From: Microvirga sp052115485
GTDB lineage: Bacteria; Pseudomonadota; Alphaproteobacteria; Rhizobiales; Beijerinckiaceae
Assembly (NCBI RefSeq): GCF_052115485.1
Contig: NZ_JBFRGU010000001.1
Coordinates: 1 to 64,000 of the forward strand
Reading direction: 5' to 3'
Length of the DNA: 64,000 nucleotides
This document shows positions 23,558-31,954 of this stretch, in pieces. The first letter of the stretch is position 1. Every line of letters begins with the position of its first letter. The translations under genes were made by a program, and so were the position numbers. A model generated the notes under the pieces. It had not been told where the DNA came from and did not search any database. It saw only the letters and a program-made list of their open reading frames with translations.

Positions 23558-25846
23558 TTGGCCAAACGTCAGAAACTCCATTCCACGCCCCCCTCCCGCG
23601 AAGATCTCGTTGCCTTCATCACGACGGCGAAGGGCAAGATCGGCAAGCGCGAGATCGCGCGCGCTTTCGATATTCAGGGTGGCGACAAGATCTGGCTCAA
23701 GCAGATGCTGAAGGATCTGGAGATCGAGGGCGTTGTCGACCGGCGCGGCAAGACCATGCACAAGGCGGGGCAGCTTCCACCCGTGGTGCTCGCCGACATC
23801 AAACGTCGGGACGAGGACGGCGAGTTGATCGCCGAACCGGCCGAGTGGGACGAGGAGCACGGCCCCATCCCGACCATTCTCGTCACCCTGCCCCACAAGC
23901 CGCAGCGCGGCCAGCCGACGCCCGGCGTCAACGATCGCGCGCTGATCCGCGTCTCGCCGCTGAAGAACGATATCCATCACTATACCGGCCGCGTCGTCAA
24001 AATTCTGGAGAAGCACCGCGCCCAGGTGCTCGGCATTTTCCGCGCTTTGCCGGAAGGTGGCGCGCGGCTCATACCCGTCGAGAAAAAGACCCGCGAACGC
24101 GAGCTTGTCATCCGCCCCGGCGACGAGGGTGAGGCGAAGGACGGCGATCTTGTTGCGGTAACGGTTCTCAAGGGCGGCCGTATCGGCCTTCCCCACGCCA
24201 AGGTGAAGGAGCGTCTGGGCTCGCTGTCCTCCGAAAAGGCCGTGAGCCTGATCGCAATCCATGCTCACGGCATCCCCAACGTCTTCGCGCCAGCCACTCT
24301 CGCGGAAGCGGAAAAGGCCGAGCATCTGGGCCTGGCCGACCGTGAGGATTGGCGCGATCTGCCGCTCGTCACCATCGATCCGCCCGACGCCAAGGATCAT
24401 GACGACGCGGTTCATGCGGTGCGGGACGAAGATCCGCACAATCCCGGCGGCTTCGTCGTCACCGTCGCCATTGCCGACGTGGCGGCCTATGTGCGGCCCA
24501 GTACCGCCCTTGATCGGGAAGCAGTGGAGCGCGGCAACTCGGTCTATTTTCCCGACCGGGTCGTGCCGATGCTGCCTGAGCGCATCTCGAACGATCTCTG
24601 CTCGCTGCGCCCTCACGTGCCACGCCCGGCGCTTGCGGTGCGGATGGTGCTCGATGCGGACGGGCGCAAGAAGCATCACAGCTTCCACCGGATCATGATG
24701 CGCTCGGCGGCGAAGCTCTCCTACCAGCAAGCGCAGGCGGCCATCGACGGAAGGCCGGACGATACGACCGCCCCGCTCATCGACGCGATCCTGAAACCTC
24801 TCTGGGCCGCTTTTGAAACCGCGAAGAAGGCGCGCGACATCCGCGAACCGCTCTTCCTTGATCTGCCCGAGCGCAAGATCGTTCTGAAGCCCGACGGTAC
24901 GGTGGATCGGGTCTTCGTGCCGGAGCGGCTGGAGGCGCACAAGCTCATCGAGGAATTCATGATCCTCGCGAACGTGGCGGCCGCCGAGACGCTGGAGAAA
25001 GCGGATTTCGAGCTGATCTACCGCGTCCATGACGAGCCCTCCCTCGAAAAGATGCGGGCACTTGGCGAGGTGTTGGCTTCCATCGGCCTGAAACTGCCGA
25101 AGGGCAACGTGTTGAAGCCCGAACTCTTCAATCGCGTTCTCGCCAGCGTCGAGGGCACGGAAAACCAGCTCTTCATCAACGAAGTCGTGCTGCGCTCCCA
25201 ATCTCAGGCCGAGTATTCCGCCGAGAACTACGGGCACTTCGGCCTGAACCTGCGCCGCTACGCCCATTTCACCTCACCCATCCGGCGCTATGCGGATCTC
25301 GTGGTGCATCGTGCACTGATCACGGCGATGAAATTCGGCAAGGATGGGCTTTCGCCGAATGTCACGCGCCTCGAACTCGCCGAAATCGCCTCCCGCATTT
25401 CCATGTCGGAGCGGCGGGCCATGGCGGCCGAGCGGGAAACCATCGACCGCCTGATCGCCCATCACCTCGCCGATCGGATCGGCGCGACCTTCGACGGTCA
25501 GGTCTCCGGCGTCACAAAGGCTGGTCTGTTCATCAAGCTCGACGAGACCGGCGCGGACGGTTTCATCCCGGCAGGAACCATCGGGGCTGATTATTACCGT
25601 TTCGAGGAAGGCAACCATGCCCTTCGCGGCGAGCGCACCGGCGAGACTTTCCGCCTCGGAGACAAAGTGCGCGTCAAGCTGGTAGAAGCAGCTCCGGTCG
25701 CGGGCGCCTTGCGCTTCGAGATTCTCTCCGAAGGGCGTTATAGCGGCAAGCGCGGCGGGGGCAGCAGCAAGGGTCGTTCGAAACCCAGCCATCGCCCGAC
25801 GTCGAAGAAGACAAAGACGAAGGTCAAATCGAAGCGCGGGCGCTGA
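23558..25846 (+). CDS. rnr: Ribonuclease R
   Basis: A 762-residue RNB-family 3'-5' exoribonuclease. An N-terminal helix-turn-helix (REIARAFDIQGGDKIWLKQMLKDL) precedes the cold-shock domains. The RNB catalytic core has IDPPDAKDHDDAVHA (the Asp cluster that binds Mg2+) and HFTSPIRRYADLVVHR. An S1 domain (GQVSGVTKAGLFIKLDETGADGFIP) and a Lys/Arg/Ser tail follow. RNase R degrades structured RNA and acts with trans-translation. The first codon is probably TTG (23558); the ribosome site is weak. The stop overlaps the DUF983 start by one base. Confidence 0.96.
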   Translation: MAKRQKLHSTPPSREDLVAFITTAKGKIGKREIARAFDIQGGDKIWLKQMLKDLEIEGVVDRRGKTMHKAGQLPPVVLADIKRRDEDGELIAEPAEWDEEHGPIPTILVTLPHKPQRGQPTPGVNDRALIRVSPLKNDIHHYTGRVVKILEKHRAQVLGIFRALPEGGARLIPVEKKTRERELVIRPGDEGEAKDGDLVAVTVLKGGRIGLPHAKVKERLGSLSSEKAVSLIAIHAHGIPNVFAPATLAEAEKAEHLGLADREDWRDLPLVTIDPPDAKDHDDAVHAVRDEDPHNPGGFVVTVAIADVAAYVRPSTALDREAVERGNSVYFPDRVVPMLPERISNDLCSLRPHVPRPALAVRMVLDADGRKKHHSFHRIMMRSAAKLSYQQAQAAIDGRPDDTTAPLIDAILKPLWAAFETAKKARDIREPLFLDLPERKIVLKPDGTVDRVFVPERLEAHKLIEEFMILANVAAAETLEKADFELIYRVHDEPSLEKMRALGEVLASIGLKLPKGNVLKPELFNRVLASVEGTENQLFINEVVLRSQSQAEYSAENYGHFGLNLRRYAHFTSPIRRYADLVVHRALITAMKFGKDGLSPNVTRLELAEIASRISMSERRAMAAERETIDRLIAHHLADRIGATFDGQVSGVTKAGLFIKLDETGADGFIPAGTIGADYYRFEEGNHALRGERTGETFRLGDKVRVKLVEAAPVAGALRFEILSEGRYSGKRGGGSSKGRSKPSHRPTSKKTKTKVKSKRGR

Positions 25847-26316
25847 TGCGCCCGTTCGAAGGACAAGCCATGCAGACCGAGCGGATCATCGCAGGGACCC
25901 CGGAATTGGCGACCGCCATGAAGCGTGGCTTCATGGGACGCTGCCCGGCTTGCGGAAAGGGCCGCCTCTTCGGGCGTTTCTTGAAGGTCAACACCGCGTG
26001 TGATTGCTGCGAGACCGAATTCCACCATCACCGGGCGGATGACCTGCCGCCCTATATCGTCATCTTCATCGTCGGCCACCTGATCGGCTACGGCGTGCTG
26101 GTGGCGGAAACGAACTTCGATGTGCCGCTCTGGGCGCAGATCGCATTCTGGCCGACTCTCACGCTCGCCCTGTGTCTCGGTCTGCTCCAACCGACCAAAG
26201 GTGCTGTCGTCGGGCTGCAATACGCGCTAGGCATGCACGGATTCGGCGCGGCACGTGCCAAAAGCAACAAGAATGCGAAGGAGGCGTCTGGTGTCGAAGG
26301 TTCAATTTCAACCTGA
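25846..26316 (+). CDS. DUF983 zinc-ribbon membrane protein
   Basis: A 156-residue DUF983 protein. A zinc-ribbon-like CPACGKGRLFGRFLKVNTACDCCETEFHHHRADDLPPY is followed by two membrane helices (IVIFIVGHLIGYGVLV and AFWPTLTLALCLGLLQP). Function unknown across the family, which is common in alphaproteobacteria next to rnr. It overlaps rnr by one base and the Nudix gene by 26 bases, so the three genes are translated as a unit. An alternative ATG is at 25870. Confidence 0.9.
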   Translation: MRPFEGQAMQTERIIAGTPELATAMKRGFMGRCPACGKGRLFGRFLKVNTACDCCETEFHHHRADDLPPYIVIFIVGHLIGYGVLVAETNFDVPLWAQIAFWPTLTLALCLGLLQPTKGAVVGLQYALGMHGFGAARAKSNKNAKEASGVEGSIST

Positions 26317-27040
26317 GACGGACGGTCTCGTCTCCACGGCGCCCGACGCGTCAGCACCCGCCCTTCGCCCACGCGACTCGGCCACCCTCATCATCATCGA
26401 CCGCAATGGCCGCGCACCCAAGGTCTTGATGGGTCGCCGTCATGAAGGCCACAAATTCATGCCGGGCATGTTCGTATTTCCGGGCGGCCGTGTCGAGCCT
26501 TCCGACCGGCAGATGTCGGTCGCCGGCTCGCTTCATCCGCGCGCCGAACAGGCCTTGATGGAGCGCGTGTCCCGCCCCTCCTGGCAACGCTGCCGCGCCT
26601 TGGCGCTGGCCGCGATCCGCGAGACTTTCGAGGAGACCGGGCTCATGCTCGGCTCCAAGGATTACGGCGCCCCTGAAAGCGTGCCGCCCGGCCCCTGGGC
26701 CACGTTTCAGGAGCGCGGCGTCTTTCCCGAACTCGATACGCTGCAATTCGTCGCGCGGGCGATCACGCCGCCGAAGCGCGTGAAGAGGTTCGATGCCCGG
26801 TTCTTTGCCGTGGACAGCGATTGCGTTGCCGACGTGGTCGATGGCGTAATCGGGCCCGAATCCGAACTGGTTGAACTCGCCTGGGTCACCTTCACGCAGG
26901 CGCAAAAGCTCGACCTGCCCAACATCACGCGGACCGTACTGCAAGAGTTGGAGAGCCGAATCGCGGCCGGATTCATCCACGAACTTCCGGTTCCCTTCTT
27001 TCATCAGAAGCGTGGCCGTTCCGTCCGGGAACTGTTGTAA
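26291..27040 (+). CDS. Nudix hydrolase (NUDT19-like, long insertion)
   Basis: A 249-residue Nudix protein. The Nudix helix is split: GRVEPSDRQ is followed by about 45 residues before AAIRETFEETGLMLG, so the usual G-x5-E-x7-REuxEExGu spacing is broken by an insertion. This layout is shared with mammalian NUDT19-type and many bacterial enzymes that hydrolyse CoA or nucleotide derivatives. The GTG at 26291 is preferred because AAGGAGG lies seven bases upstream inside the end of the DUF983 gene. The substrate is unknown. Confidence 0.88.
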   Translation: MSKVQFQPETDGLVSTAPDASAPALRPRDSATLIIIDRNGRAPKVLMGRRHEGHKFMPGMFVFPGGRVEPSDRQMSVAGSLHPRAEQALMERVSRPSWQRCRALALAAIRETFEETGLMLGSKDYGAPESVPPGPWATFQERGVFPELDTLQFVARAITPPKRVKRFDARFFAVDSDCVADVVDGVIGPESELVELAWVTFTQAQKLDLPNITRTVLQELESRIAAGFIHELPVPFFHQKRGRSVRELL

Positions 27041-27106
27041 TCCGCTTTGACATGCCGAAACCCTTGACGCAGCGGGCGTTATCGGGCATGGACAGCGTGA
27101 AATTCC

Positions 27107-27125
27107 GGCCGGGGTGAACCCGGCC
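27107..27125 (+). promoter_or_regulatory. GC-rich hairpin in the rpmG leader
   Basis: GGCCGGG (27107-27113) pairs with CCCGGCC (27119-27125) across GTGAA, followed by CTTTGTGTTT. It is 46 bases before the rpmG start and 66 bases after the Nudix stop. It may be a weak terminator for the rnr operon or a leader structure of rpmG. Confidence 0.4.
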
Positions 27126-27171
27126 CTTTGTGTTTCGGCAAAGCCGAACTACCCAACAAGAGGTCCCGACC

Positions 27172-27339
27172 ATGGCCAAAGCCGCAACGATCAAAGTGAA
27201 ACTCGTCTCGTCCGCCGAAACCGGCTATTTCTATGTGACGAAGAAGAATTCCCGCACCAAGACCGACAAGCTCGTGATGAAGAAGTACGACCCCGTCGCG
27301 AAGAAGCACGTCGAGTTCCGCGAAGCGAAGATCAAGTAA
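27172..27339 (+). CDS. rpmG: 50S ribosomal protein L33
   Basis: A 55-residue L33 (MAKAATIKVKLVSSAETGYFYVTKK ..., then DPVAKKHVEFREAKIK). It is the cysteine-free form, without the CxxC pairs that bind zinc. AGAGGTC precedes the ATG. L33 is a small basic protein near the E site of the large subunit. It has its own leader and is followed by an intrinsic terminator. Confidence 0.97.
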   Translation: MAKAATIKVKLVSSAETGYFYVTKKNSRTKTDKLVMKKYDPVAKKHVEFREAKIK

Positions 27340-27371
27340 TCAGCTTCGTTAAAAATCTGATCTTTGGAATT

Positions 27372-27402
27372 AAACCGCCTCAGCAATGGGGCGGTTTTTC
27401 TT
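27372..27402 (+). terminator. Intrinsic terminator of rpmG
   Basis: AAACCGCC (27372-27379) and GGCGGTTT (27390-27397) form the stem, with TTCTTTT after it. Confidence 0.88.
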
Positions 27403-27473
27403 TTGGGGAGCAGCAAGGGGACCACGCTCTCGTGGTTCGACCCCACGTCAGCTTCAGCGACGGGGCAGCGGTC

Positions 27474-27755
27474 CTAGAAGCAAATTCTCTCCCGATAAGG
27501 GCCGTTGCGGCCAGTTCGCCAGCGATAGTCGCAATGTTTCCAGCCTCGCGGTCCGTAATAGAACTGGTTCTGGGTGTAACCTCTCCAGACACATTGATGA
27601 TGCCTGTTGCAGACCCAGCGGACCGGCGTGGTCAACTCGTTCCCGTCCAAGATAGCTGAGAGATTTGGAAACGGAGCGGCAGTTGCCGGTGCGACCGCTG
27701 AGCTGGAGCATAGAACGGCTCCGGCGAGTGCAAATGTGGCAAGGACTCCCTTCAT
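27474..27755 (-). CDS. Small secreted cysteine-containing protein
   Basis: A 93-residue exported protein. The signal peptide is MKGVLATFALAGAVLCSSSAVAPATAA; the mature part is rich in Arg, Tyr and Trp and has four cysteines (WVCNRHHQCVWRG, KHCDYRW, ERICF), enough for two disulfides. Short secreted proteins with this VCNRHHQC-like motif are common in Hyphomicrobiales and have no known function. An excellent ribosome site (ACGGAGG) precedes the ATG. About 100 bases upstream is a near-consensus EcfG site (GGAAC-N16-CTTT). Confidence 0.82.
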   Translation of the reverse strand: MKGVLATFALAGAVLCSSSAVAPATAAPFPNLSAILDGNELTTPVRWVCNRHHQCVWRGYTQNQFYYGPRGWKHCDYRWRTGRNGPYRERICF

Positions 27756-28236
27756 GACAGCCTCCGTAAAAGTGGCAACGTCACAGCGAGCATTCCTATC
27801 AGAGGGCTAAGGGGCCATGGATAGGTCTATCTTCCAAAGCAAGGCGAGCCGAATTGTTCCCGGCTGAAGGGAGAATGAGAGGTCTGATTGAAAAGCGTGG
27901 AAAGGTGGCCAGCTGGAGACGGGGCTGAGGAGGCGAAACCGCCTCCAGCTTGGCCGAGCCCACGAAGTCCCAGGAGATGCGGCGGACCTGAGCATCGGGG
28001 CGTCTGTTCGAGCTGGAGGGGGCAAAGGAGGCCACCGACCGCGCTCAAAATCTTAGTTCCCGAACTTTCATGGCGAAATGAGATCGCCTGAAAGTAAGGT
28101 GTCCGCCCACAGGCGAACTTTCCTGTGTTTAAGAAGAACAGAAATTGCAGAGCAATGCAATAAGGCCGAATCAACGAAACATCGATCTTACCTAAGGTGA
28201 GATTCGAAGCAAAACCCTTCGATTAAAGCCCCCGCC
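27756..28236. other. 480-base intergenic region with no recognised gene
   Basis: Reading frames here (for example 27799-28035 minus) lack ribosome sites, conserved motifs and family likeness. It follows the end of the PleD-like gene, exactly where the GGDEF domain of a normal PleD would lie, but I find no GGDEF-like remnant in any frame. There is a GAGGCGAAACCGCCTC hairpin near 27930-27945. Confidence 0.5.
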
Positions 28237-29142
28237 CTATGCGGCGAGGCGAAGCGGGTCTTCTTCGACTTGAGCCGATGGCGAGCGAAACAGCATCGCA
28301 TGCAGTTGAAGCCGGATTTCCGCGGCCCGCAATTCCTTGATCAGAGAGCGCTTTCGCGCAGCAAGACCGACGTTCATGAGAGCGGCGCAGCGATCGATGG
28401 GGCGTATTAGCCCGTCGTCGGCACCCCAGACGTTTGCGGCCTCGGGCGGAACACCCAGGAGGATCATCCGCGCTCGGCATCCGAAGGCGTCCCGTTTACC
28501 CAAGCGCGCCCGGAAGTCGCCTCCCGCCGCCTTGAGGACCGACGCATCGCATAAAACGACATCGAACGCAGCCGCCGACCTGTCCGCGAGGATCCGGCCT
28601 TTGCGGTCGACAGAGGTCACATGGCACGTCGGCGAAAGAATTTCCGTGAGGCGCTGACGGGATGCGGAATCGGGATCGATCAGCAGAATGTTGTGCGGTT
28701 GGGGCAAGTCGACAGAACCGTCGCCCACACTCGCGACACCGTACTCGGCGGCGCGAACACACCCCGCGATTTCCGCCATCTGAACGAAGTTTCCGAGACG
28801 TTGGCCTGCCAGGCCCTCGTGCGTCGGAATAACAAGGTAGTCATCTGCCCCGACATCGAGGGCTCTGATCCGGCCACATGACGGTGTCTCTTCGCCGATG
28901 ATGGCAATCGGCACATGGCGGCACGCCGGATCATTCTTGATCTGCGCGCACAGGGCGAACCCGTTGAACCCGGGCAACTCTCCTGCCACGAGGACAGCGT
29001 CCGCCAACCCGTTACGACAGATGGCAAGGCCGTCGGATTCGTTCGTTGCTATCGTGACGTCGAGAGTTTTTCCCGCGAGGGAGCGTTCGATTGCGGCCGC
29101 GCGCTGAAAGTCGGGATCGACGATCAAAATTCGCCCGGTCAT
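28237..29142 (-). CDS. PleD-like tandem pseudo-receiver protein without GGDEF domain
   Basis: A 301-residue protein in the divK-pleD position. It aligns with the two receiver domains of PleD but ends where the diguanylate cyclase should begin (RKRSLIKELRAAEIRLQ then a short tail). In the first receiver the acidic pair is D9-P10 instead of Asp-Asp, the phospho-acceptor position 53 is Ala (LVAGELPGFNG), and the switch Lys105 is Ile (LVIP). The second receiver (NILLIDPDSASRQRL ...) is also degenerate. It cannot be phosphorylated or make c-di-GMP in the known way; it may be a scaffold. Its ATG overlaps the divK stop by four bases. Confidence 0.85.
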   Translation of the reverse strand: MTGRILIVDPDFQRAAAIERSLAGKTLDVTIATNESDGLAICRNGLADAVLVAGELPGFNGFALCAQIKNDPACRHVPIAIIGEETPSCGRIRALDVGADDYLVIPTHEGLAGQRLGNFVQMAEIAGCVRAAEYGVASVGDGSVDLPQPHNILLIDPDSASRQRLTEILSPTCHVTSVDRKGRILADRSAAAFDVVLCDASVLKAAGGDFRARLGKRDAFGCRARMILLGVPPEAANVWGADDGLIRPIDRCAALMNVGLAARKRSLIKELRAAEIRLQLHAMLFRSPSAQVEEDPLRLAA

Positions 29143-29522
29143 GCGGGTTTATCGTCCGCGTTGAGATAGGTTCTCACTGTTTCGAGAAACTTGGCGATGG
29201 AGATCGGCTTCGACAGATAGGCCTCGCAACCGCCTTCACGAATACGCTCCTCGTCACCCTTCATGGCAAAAGCCGTGATAGCAATGACGGGAATGGATTT
29301 TAGATCCTCGTCGGCCTTCAGCCAGCGCGTGACCTCGAGACCCGAGACCTCAGGCAGCTGGATATCCATGAGGATCAGATCCGGCTTATGGGCGCGGGCA
29401 AGCTCCATCGCCTCGATCCCATGGCCCGTTTTCAGGGTGGCATAGCCATGGGCTTCAAGGAGATCGTTGAAGAGCTTCATGTTGAGTTCGTTGTCCTCAA
29501 CAATAAGCACAGTTTTCTTCAT
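29139..29522 (-). CDS. divK: Single-domain response regulator DivK
   Basis: A 127-residue receiver: KKTVLIVEDNELNMKLFNDLLEAHGY, phospho-acceptor Asp in LILMDIQLPEVSG, Thr in ITAFAMKG, and Lys in LSKPISI, so all active-site residues are intact. DivK carries the PleC/DivJ phosphorelay that controls CtrA and polar development. The start at 29522 is used rather than an upstream in-frame codon because of its fit to the family N-terminus. It overlaps the degenerate PleD-like gene. Confidence 0.95.
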   Translation of the reverse strand: MKKTVLIVEDNELNMKLFNDLLEAHGYATLKTGHGIEAMELARAHKPDLILMDIQLPEVSGLEVTRWLKADEDLKSIPVIAITAFAMKGDEERIREGGCEAYLSKPISIAKFLETVRTYLNADDKPA

Positions 29523-29641
29523 TGCCGCAGCCCCTGAGCCAAAAACAGACTTCACCGGCTCGATCATTCGTCCGAAACTAGCCGGTCACTTATTGATGAA
29601 ATGGAAATGGGGGTTGGCAAAATGCAAATCCGGACAAGAAG

Positions 29642-29926
29642 ATGGCATTAAGGAAAATAAACGCTGAAGAAGCCGAAAGCGTGGCGCTGAACATCTTCAC
29701 GCGGCTTATTGCCGATGAAGACCGGCTGAGCCGCTTTCTAGCCATTTCGGGTCTACAACCTGATTCTATCCGCGACGCGGCTTCCCAACCCGGCTTTTTC
29801 GCCGCAATCCTCGACTATGTCGCCTCGGACGAAGCGCTGCTCCTGGCGCTTGCCGAGGAGCTTTCCGTCAAGCCGGAGCGTATCGTCGAGGCGCATCAGA
29901 TCCTGTCGCCATCGGAATTTTACTAA
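29642..29926 (+). CDS. DUF3572 family protein
   Basis: A 94-residue all-helical soluble protein matching DUF3572: AEAESVALNIFTRLIADEDRLSRFLAISGLQPDSIR and ILDYVASDEALLLALAEELSVKPERIVEAHQIL. The family is confined to alphaproteobacteria, and members commonly sit beside divK as here (divergent). Function unknown. Confidence 0.88.
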   Translation: MALRKINAEEAESVALNIFTRLIADEDRLSRFLAISGLQPDSIRDAASQPGFFAAILDYVASDEALLLALAEELSVKPERIVEAHQILSPSEFY

Positions 29927-29971
29927 AAACTACCGAGACACGCCTCAGACCTCGACAAGGCCAGACACCCC

Positions 29972-30631
29972 ATGCGAAGCAAAACTCGAAAGCCGAATCC
30001 TTTTTTGCCATTGCAAGTGTCGGCCGCGATAAATTTCTTCGGTACAGGCTACGTGATGCTATGGGCGCATCAAGCCTACACGAATTTTCAATGCACTCTC
30101 GGCGCGCCTTGGGACAGCCTTGACGCAACCCACATACTACAGAACTATTATCCAGCAGCATTGAGAGAAACCAAAACACTCCGCCAGCTTTCGTCGCAAT
30201 GTATTGCAGCTCTACACGCTCAAACAACCTCAGCATATATAACAATATATGGCATTGCCTTAGCGCTTGGCCTGGTGGCATTCCTTTTTACAAAACTTCA
30301 AAGCGCTTCAAAACTTAATTTAACGAAAAAAACATATCTGAGAGCGGTTTTAGCCACTTTTTTACTATCCTTTTTATGCGCCTATACAACATTTATAGTC
30401 TTTTATTATCAAGAAATCATAATATTCGAAGGAAAGCGCGGTCGATTTTCAGTAAAGTTTTACCAAGATTATGTAAGCGTTCTAAATTATTGGCTTTCAT
30501 TTCAATTGTTTTCGCTCATCGGCATCCTGGGTCTTTGGTTCGGTTGTTTGGGTATTGCGGCTGGCTGGCGGAGCGTATTCCGGGCTGAGCAACTTTTTGG
30601 AAACGGCAAGCTTAGTTCAGGAGATTCTTAA
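29972..30631 (+). CDS. Orphan AT-rich four-helix membrane protein
   Basis: A 219-residue protein with four predicted membrane helices (about residues 11-33, 88-107, 123-148 and 173-198) and a polar stretch at 35-85 holding two Cys. Its DNA is much AT-richer than every neighbour, with runs such as AATTTAACGAAAAAAACATA, and uses codons (TTA, ATA, AAA, AAT) that are rare elsewhere in the window. That suggests recent acquisition. No family recognised. AAGG precedes the ATG. It sits between DUF3572 and dinB on the same strand. No transposase or integrase is visible nearby. Confidence 0.78.
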   Translation: MRSKTRKPNPFLPLQVSAAINFFGTGYVMLWAHQAYTNFQCTLGAPWDSLDATHILQNYYPAALRETKTLRQLSSQCIAALHAQTTSAYITIYGIALALGLVAFLFTKLQSASKLNLTKKTYLRAVLATFLLSFLCAYTTFIVFYYQEIIIFEGKRGRFSVKFYQDYVSVLNYWLSFQLFSLIGILGLWFGCLGIAAGWRSVFRAEQLFGNGKLSSGDS

Positions 30632-30676
30632 GAGAGCTTAGACTGAGCATCCCGAACATCGAGATAAGGTTTCTTC

Positions 30677-31954
30677 GTGGATCTAACCGCGCCATTTTGC
30701 AGGGATTGTCTCACCGTCGCCGCCTCGGCCTCGGTGCGCCGCTGCACGGCCTGCGGCTCCCCTCGCCTTCTCGCGCACCCCGAGCGCGACACGCTCTCTG
30801 TCGCCCACATGGATTGCGACGCGTTCTTCGCGGCGGTGGAGAAGCGGGACGACCCGAGCCTTGCCGACAAACCGGTGATCATCGGCGGTGGCAAGCGGGG
30901 TGTCGTCTCCACATGCTGCTACGTGGCGCGCACCTACGGCGTGCGCTCGGCGATGCCCATGTTCAAGGCACTGAAGGCCTGCCCCCACGCGGTCGTGGTC
31001 AAGCCCAACATGGAGAAATATCGAATCGCGGGGCGAGCGGTGCGCCAATTGATGTTCGAGATGACGCCACTGGTGGAGCCTGTCTCCATCGACGAGGCAT
31101 TTCTCGATCTTTCAGGCACCGAGCGGCTGCATCACGCAAGTCCGGCGCTGACCCTCGCCCGTTTCGCCAAACGCGTCGAGGATGAGATCGGCATCAGCAT
31201 TTCGGTTGGCCTCTCGTACAACAAGTTCCTCGCCAAGATCGCCTCGGACTTCGAGAAACCGCGCGGATTCTCGATCATCGGACGGGAAGAAGCCCCCGCT
31301 TTCCTGGCAGAGAAGCCGGTCTCGATCCTTCCCGGCGTCGGCGCCGCCGCTCAAGCGCGATTGGCAAAAGCGGGGGTGACGCTGATCTCACACCTGCGGG
31401 ACACATCGCAGCGCACCTTATTCGAAGCGCTCGGCCGCGATGCACAGCGACTCGCGCGACTGGCCTTGGGTCAGGACGACCGGAGTGTGAAGACCGAGCG
31501 CGAGACCAAGAGCATCTCCGCGGAAACCACCTTCGACGTGGACCTGCGTTCCTTCGAAGATCTGGAACCCATTCTCTGGCGGTTGGCGGAAAAGGTCTCG
31601 TCTCGACTGAAAGCCGCGCAGCTTGCGGGACAGAGCGTGACTTTGAAGCTGAAGGATGCGGAGTTCCATCTCTTGACGCGGACCCGCTCAGGCTTCCCGC
31701 CGACGCAACTCGCCGCACGGCTGTTCGACCCGGCGCGACAATTGTTGAAAACCGCCTGCGACGGCACAGCCTATCGCCTCATCGGCATCGGCGCGGCGGA
31801 TCTGTGTGACGCGTCGGAGGCGGACAAGGGCGATCTGGCCGATCAAAGCGTGGTGCGTCAGGCCAAAATGGAAACCGCCATCGACCGAATTCGCGACAAA
31901 TTCGGCACCGCCGCTTTGCAGAAGGGTATCACGTTGCGCGGCCGTCAGCGCTGA
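30677..31954 (+). CDS. dinB: DNA polymerase IV with N-terminal zinc-finger-like extension
   Basis: A 425-residue Y-family polymerase. The core has MDCDAFFAAVEKRDDPSLADKPVIIGG, CYVARTYGVRSAMPM, EPVSIDEAFLDLSG (catalytic acids), SVGLSYNKFLAKIASDFEKP and the little-finger domain. Before the core is a 40-residue extension with CxxC pairs (FCRDCLTVA and RCTACGSP) that probably binds zinc, typical of an alphaproteobacterial DinB subgroup. It carries out translesion synthesis. Start is GTG at 30677. Its 3' end overlaps the eipB end by 10 bases. No obvious LexA box (GTTC-N7-GTTC) was found upstream. Confidence 0.94.
   Translation: MDLTAPFCRDCLTVAASASVRRCTACGSPRLLAHPERDTLSVAHMDCDAFFAAVEKRDDPSLADKPVIIGGGKRGVVSTCCYVARTYGVRSAMPMFKALKACPHAVVVKPNMEKYRIAGRAVRQLMFEMTPLVEPVSIDEAFLDLSGTERLHHASPALTLARFAKRVEDEIGISISVGLSYNKFLAKIASDFEKPRGFSIIGREEAPAFLAEKPVSILPGVGAAAQARLAKAGVTLISHLRDTSQRTLFEALGRDAQRLARLALGQDDRSVKTERETKSISAETTFDVDLRSFEDLEPILWRLAEKVSSRLKAAQLAGQSVTLKLKDAEFHLLTRTRSGFPPTQLAARLFDPARQLLKTACDGTAYRLIGIGAADLCDASEADKGDLADQSVVRQAKMETAIDRIRDKFGTAALQKGITLRGRQR

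Noticed and set aside
23477..25267. 596-codon frame antisense to rnr
   Set aside because: Shadow frame; RNase R is full length on the plus strand.
27836..27860. Third EcfG promoter (GGAAC-N16-CTTT) before the small secreted protein
   Set aside because: The -10 half has one mismatch to CGTT; noted as possible only.
27827..28174. 115-codon minus-strand frame in the gap after the PleD-like gene
   Set aside because: No ribosome site, low-complexity composition, no family; no GGDEF similarity either.
29523..29641. CtrA boxes (TTAA-N7-TTAA) between divK and DUF3572
   Set aside because: No match with the right spacing was seen.
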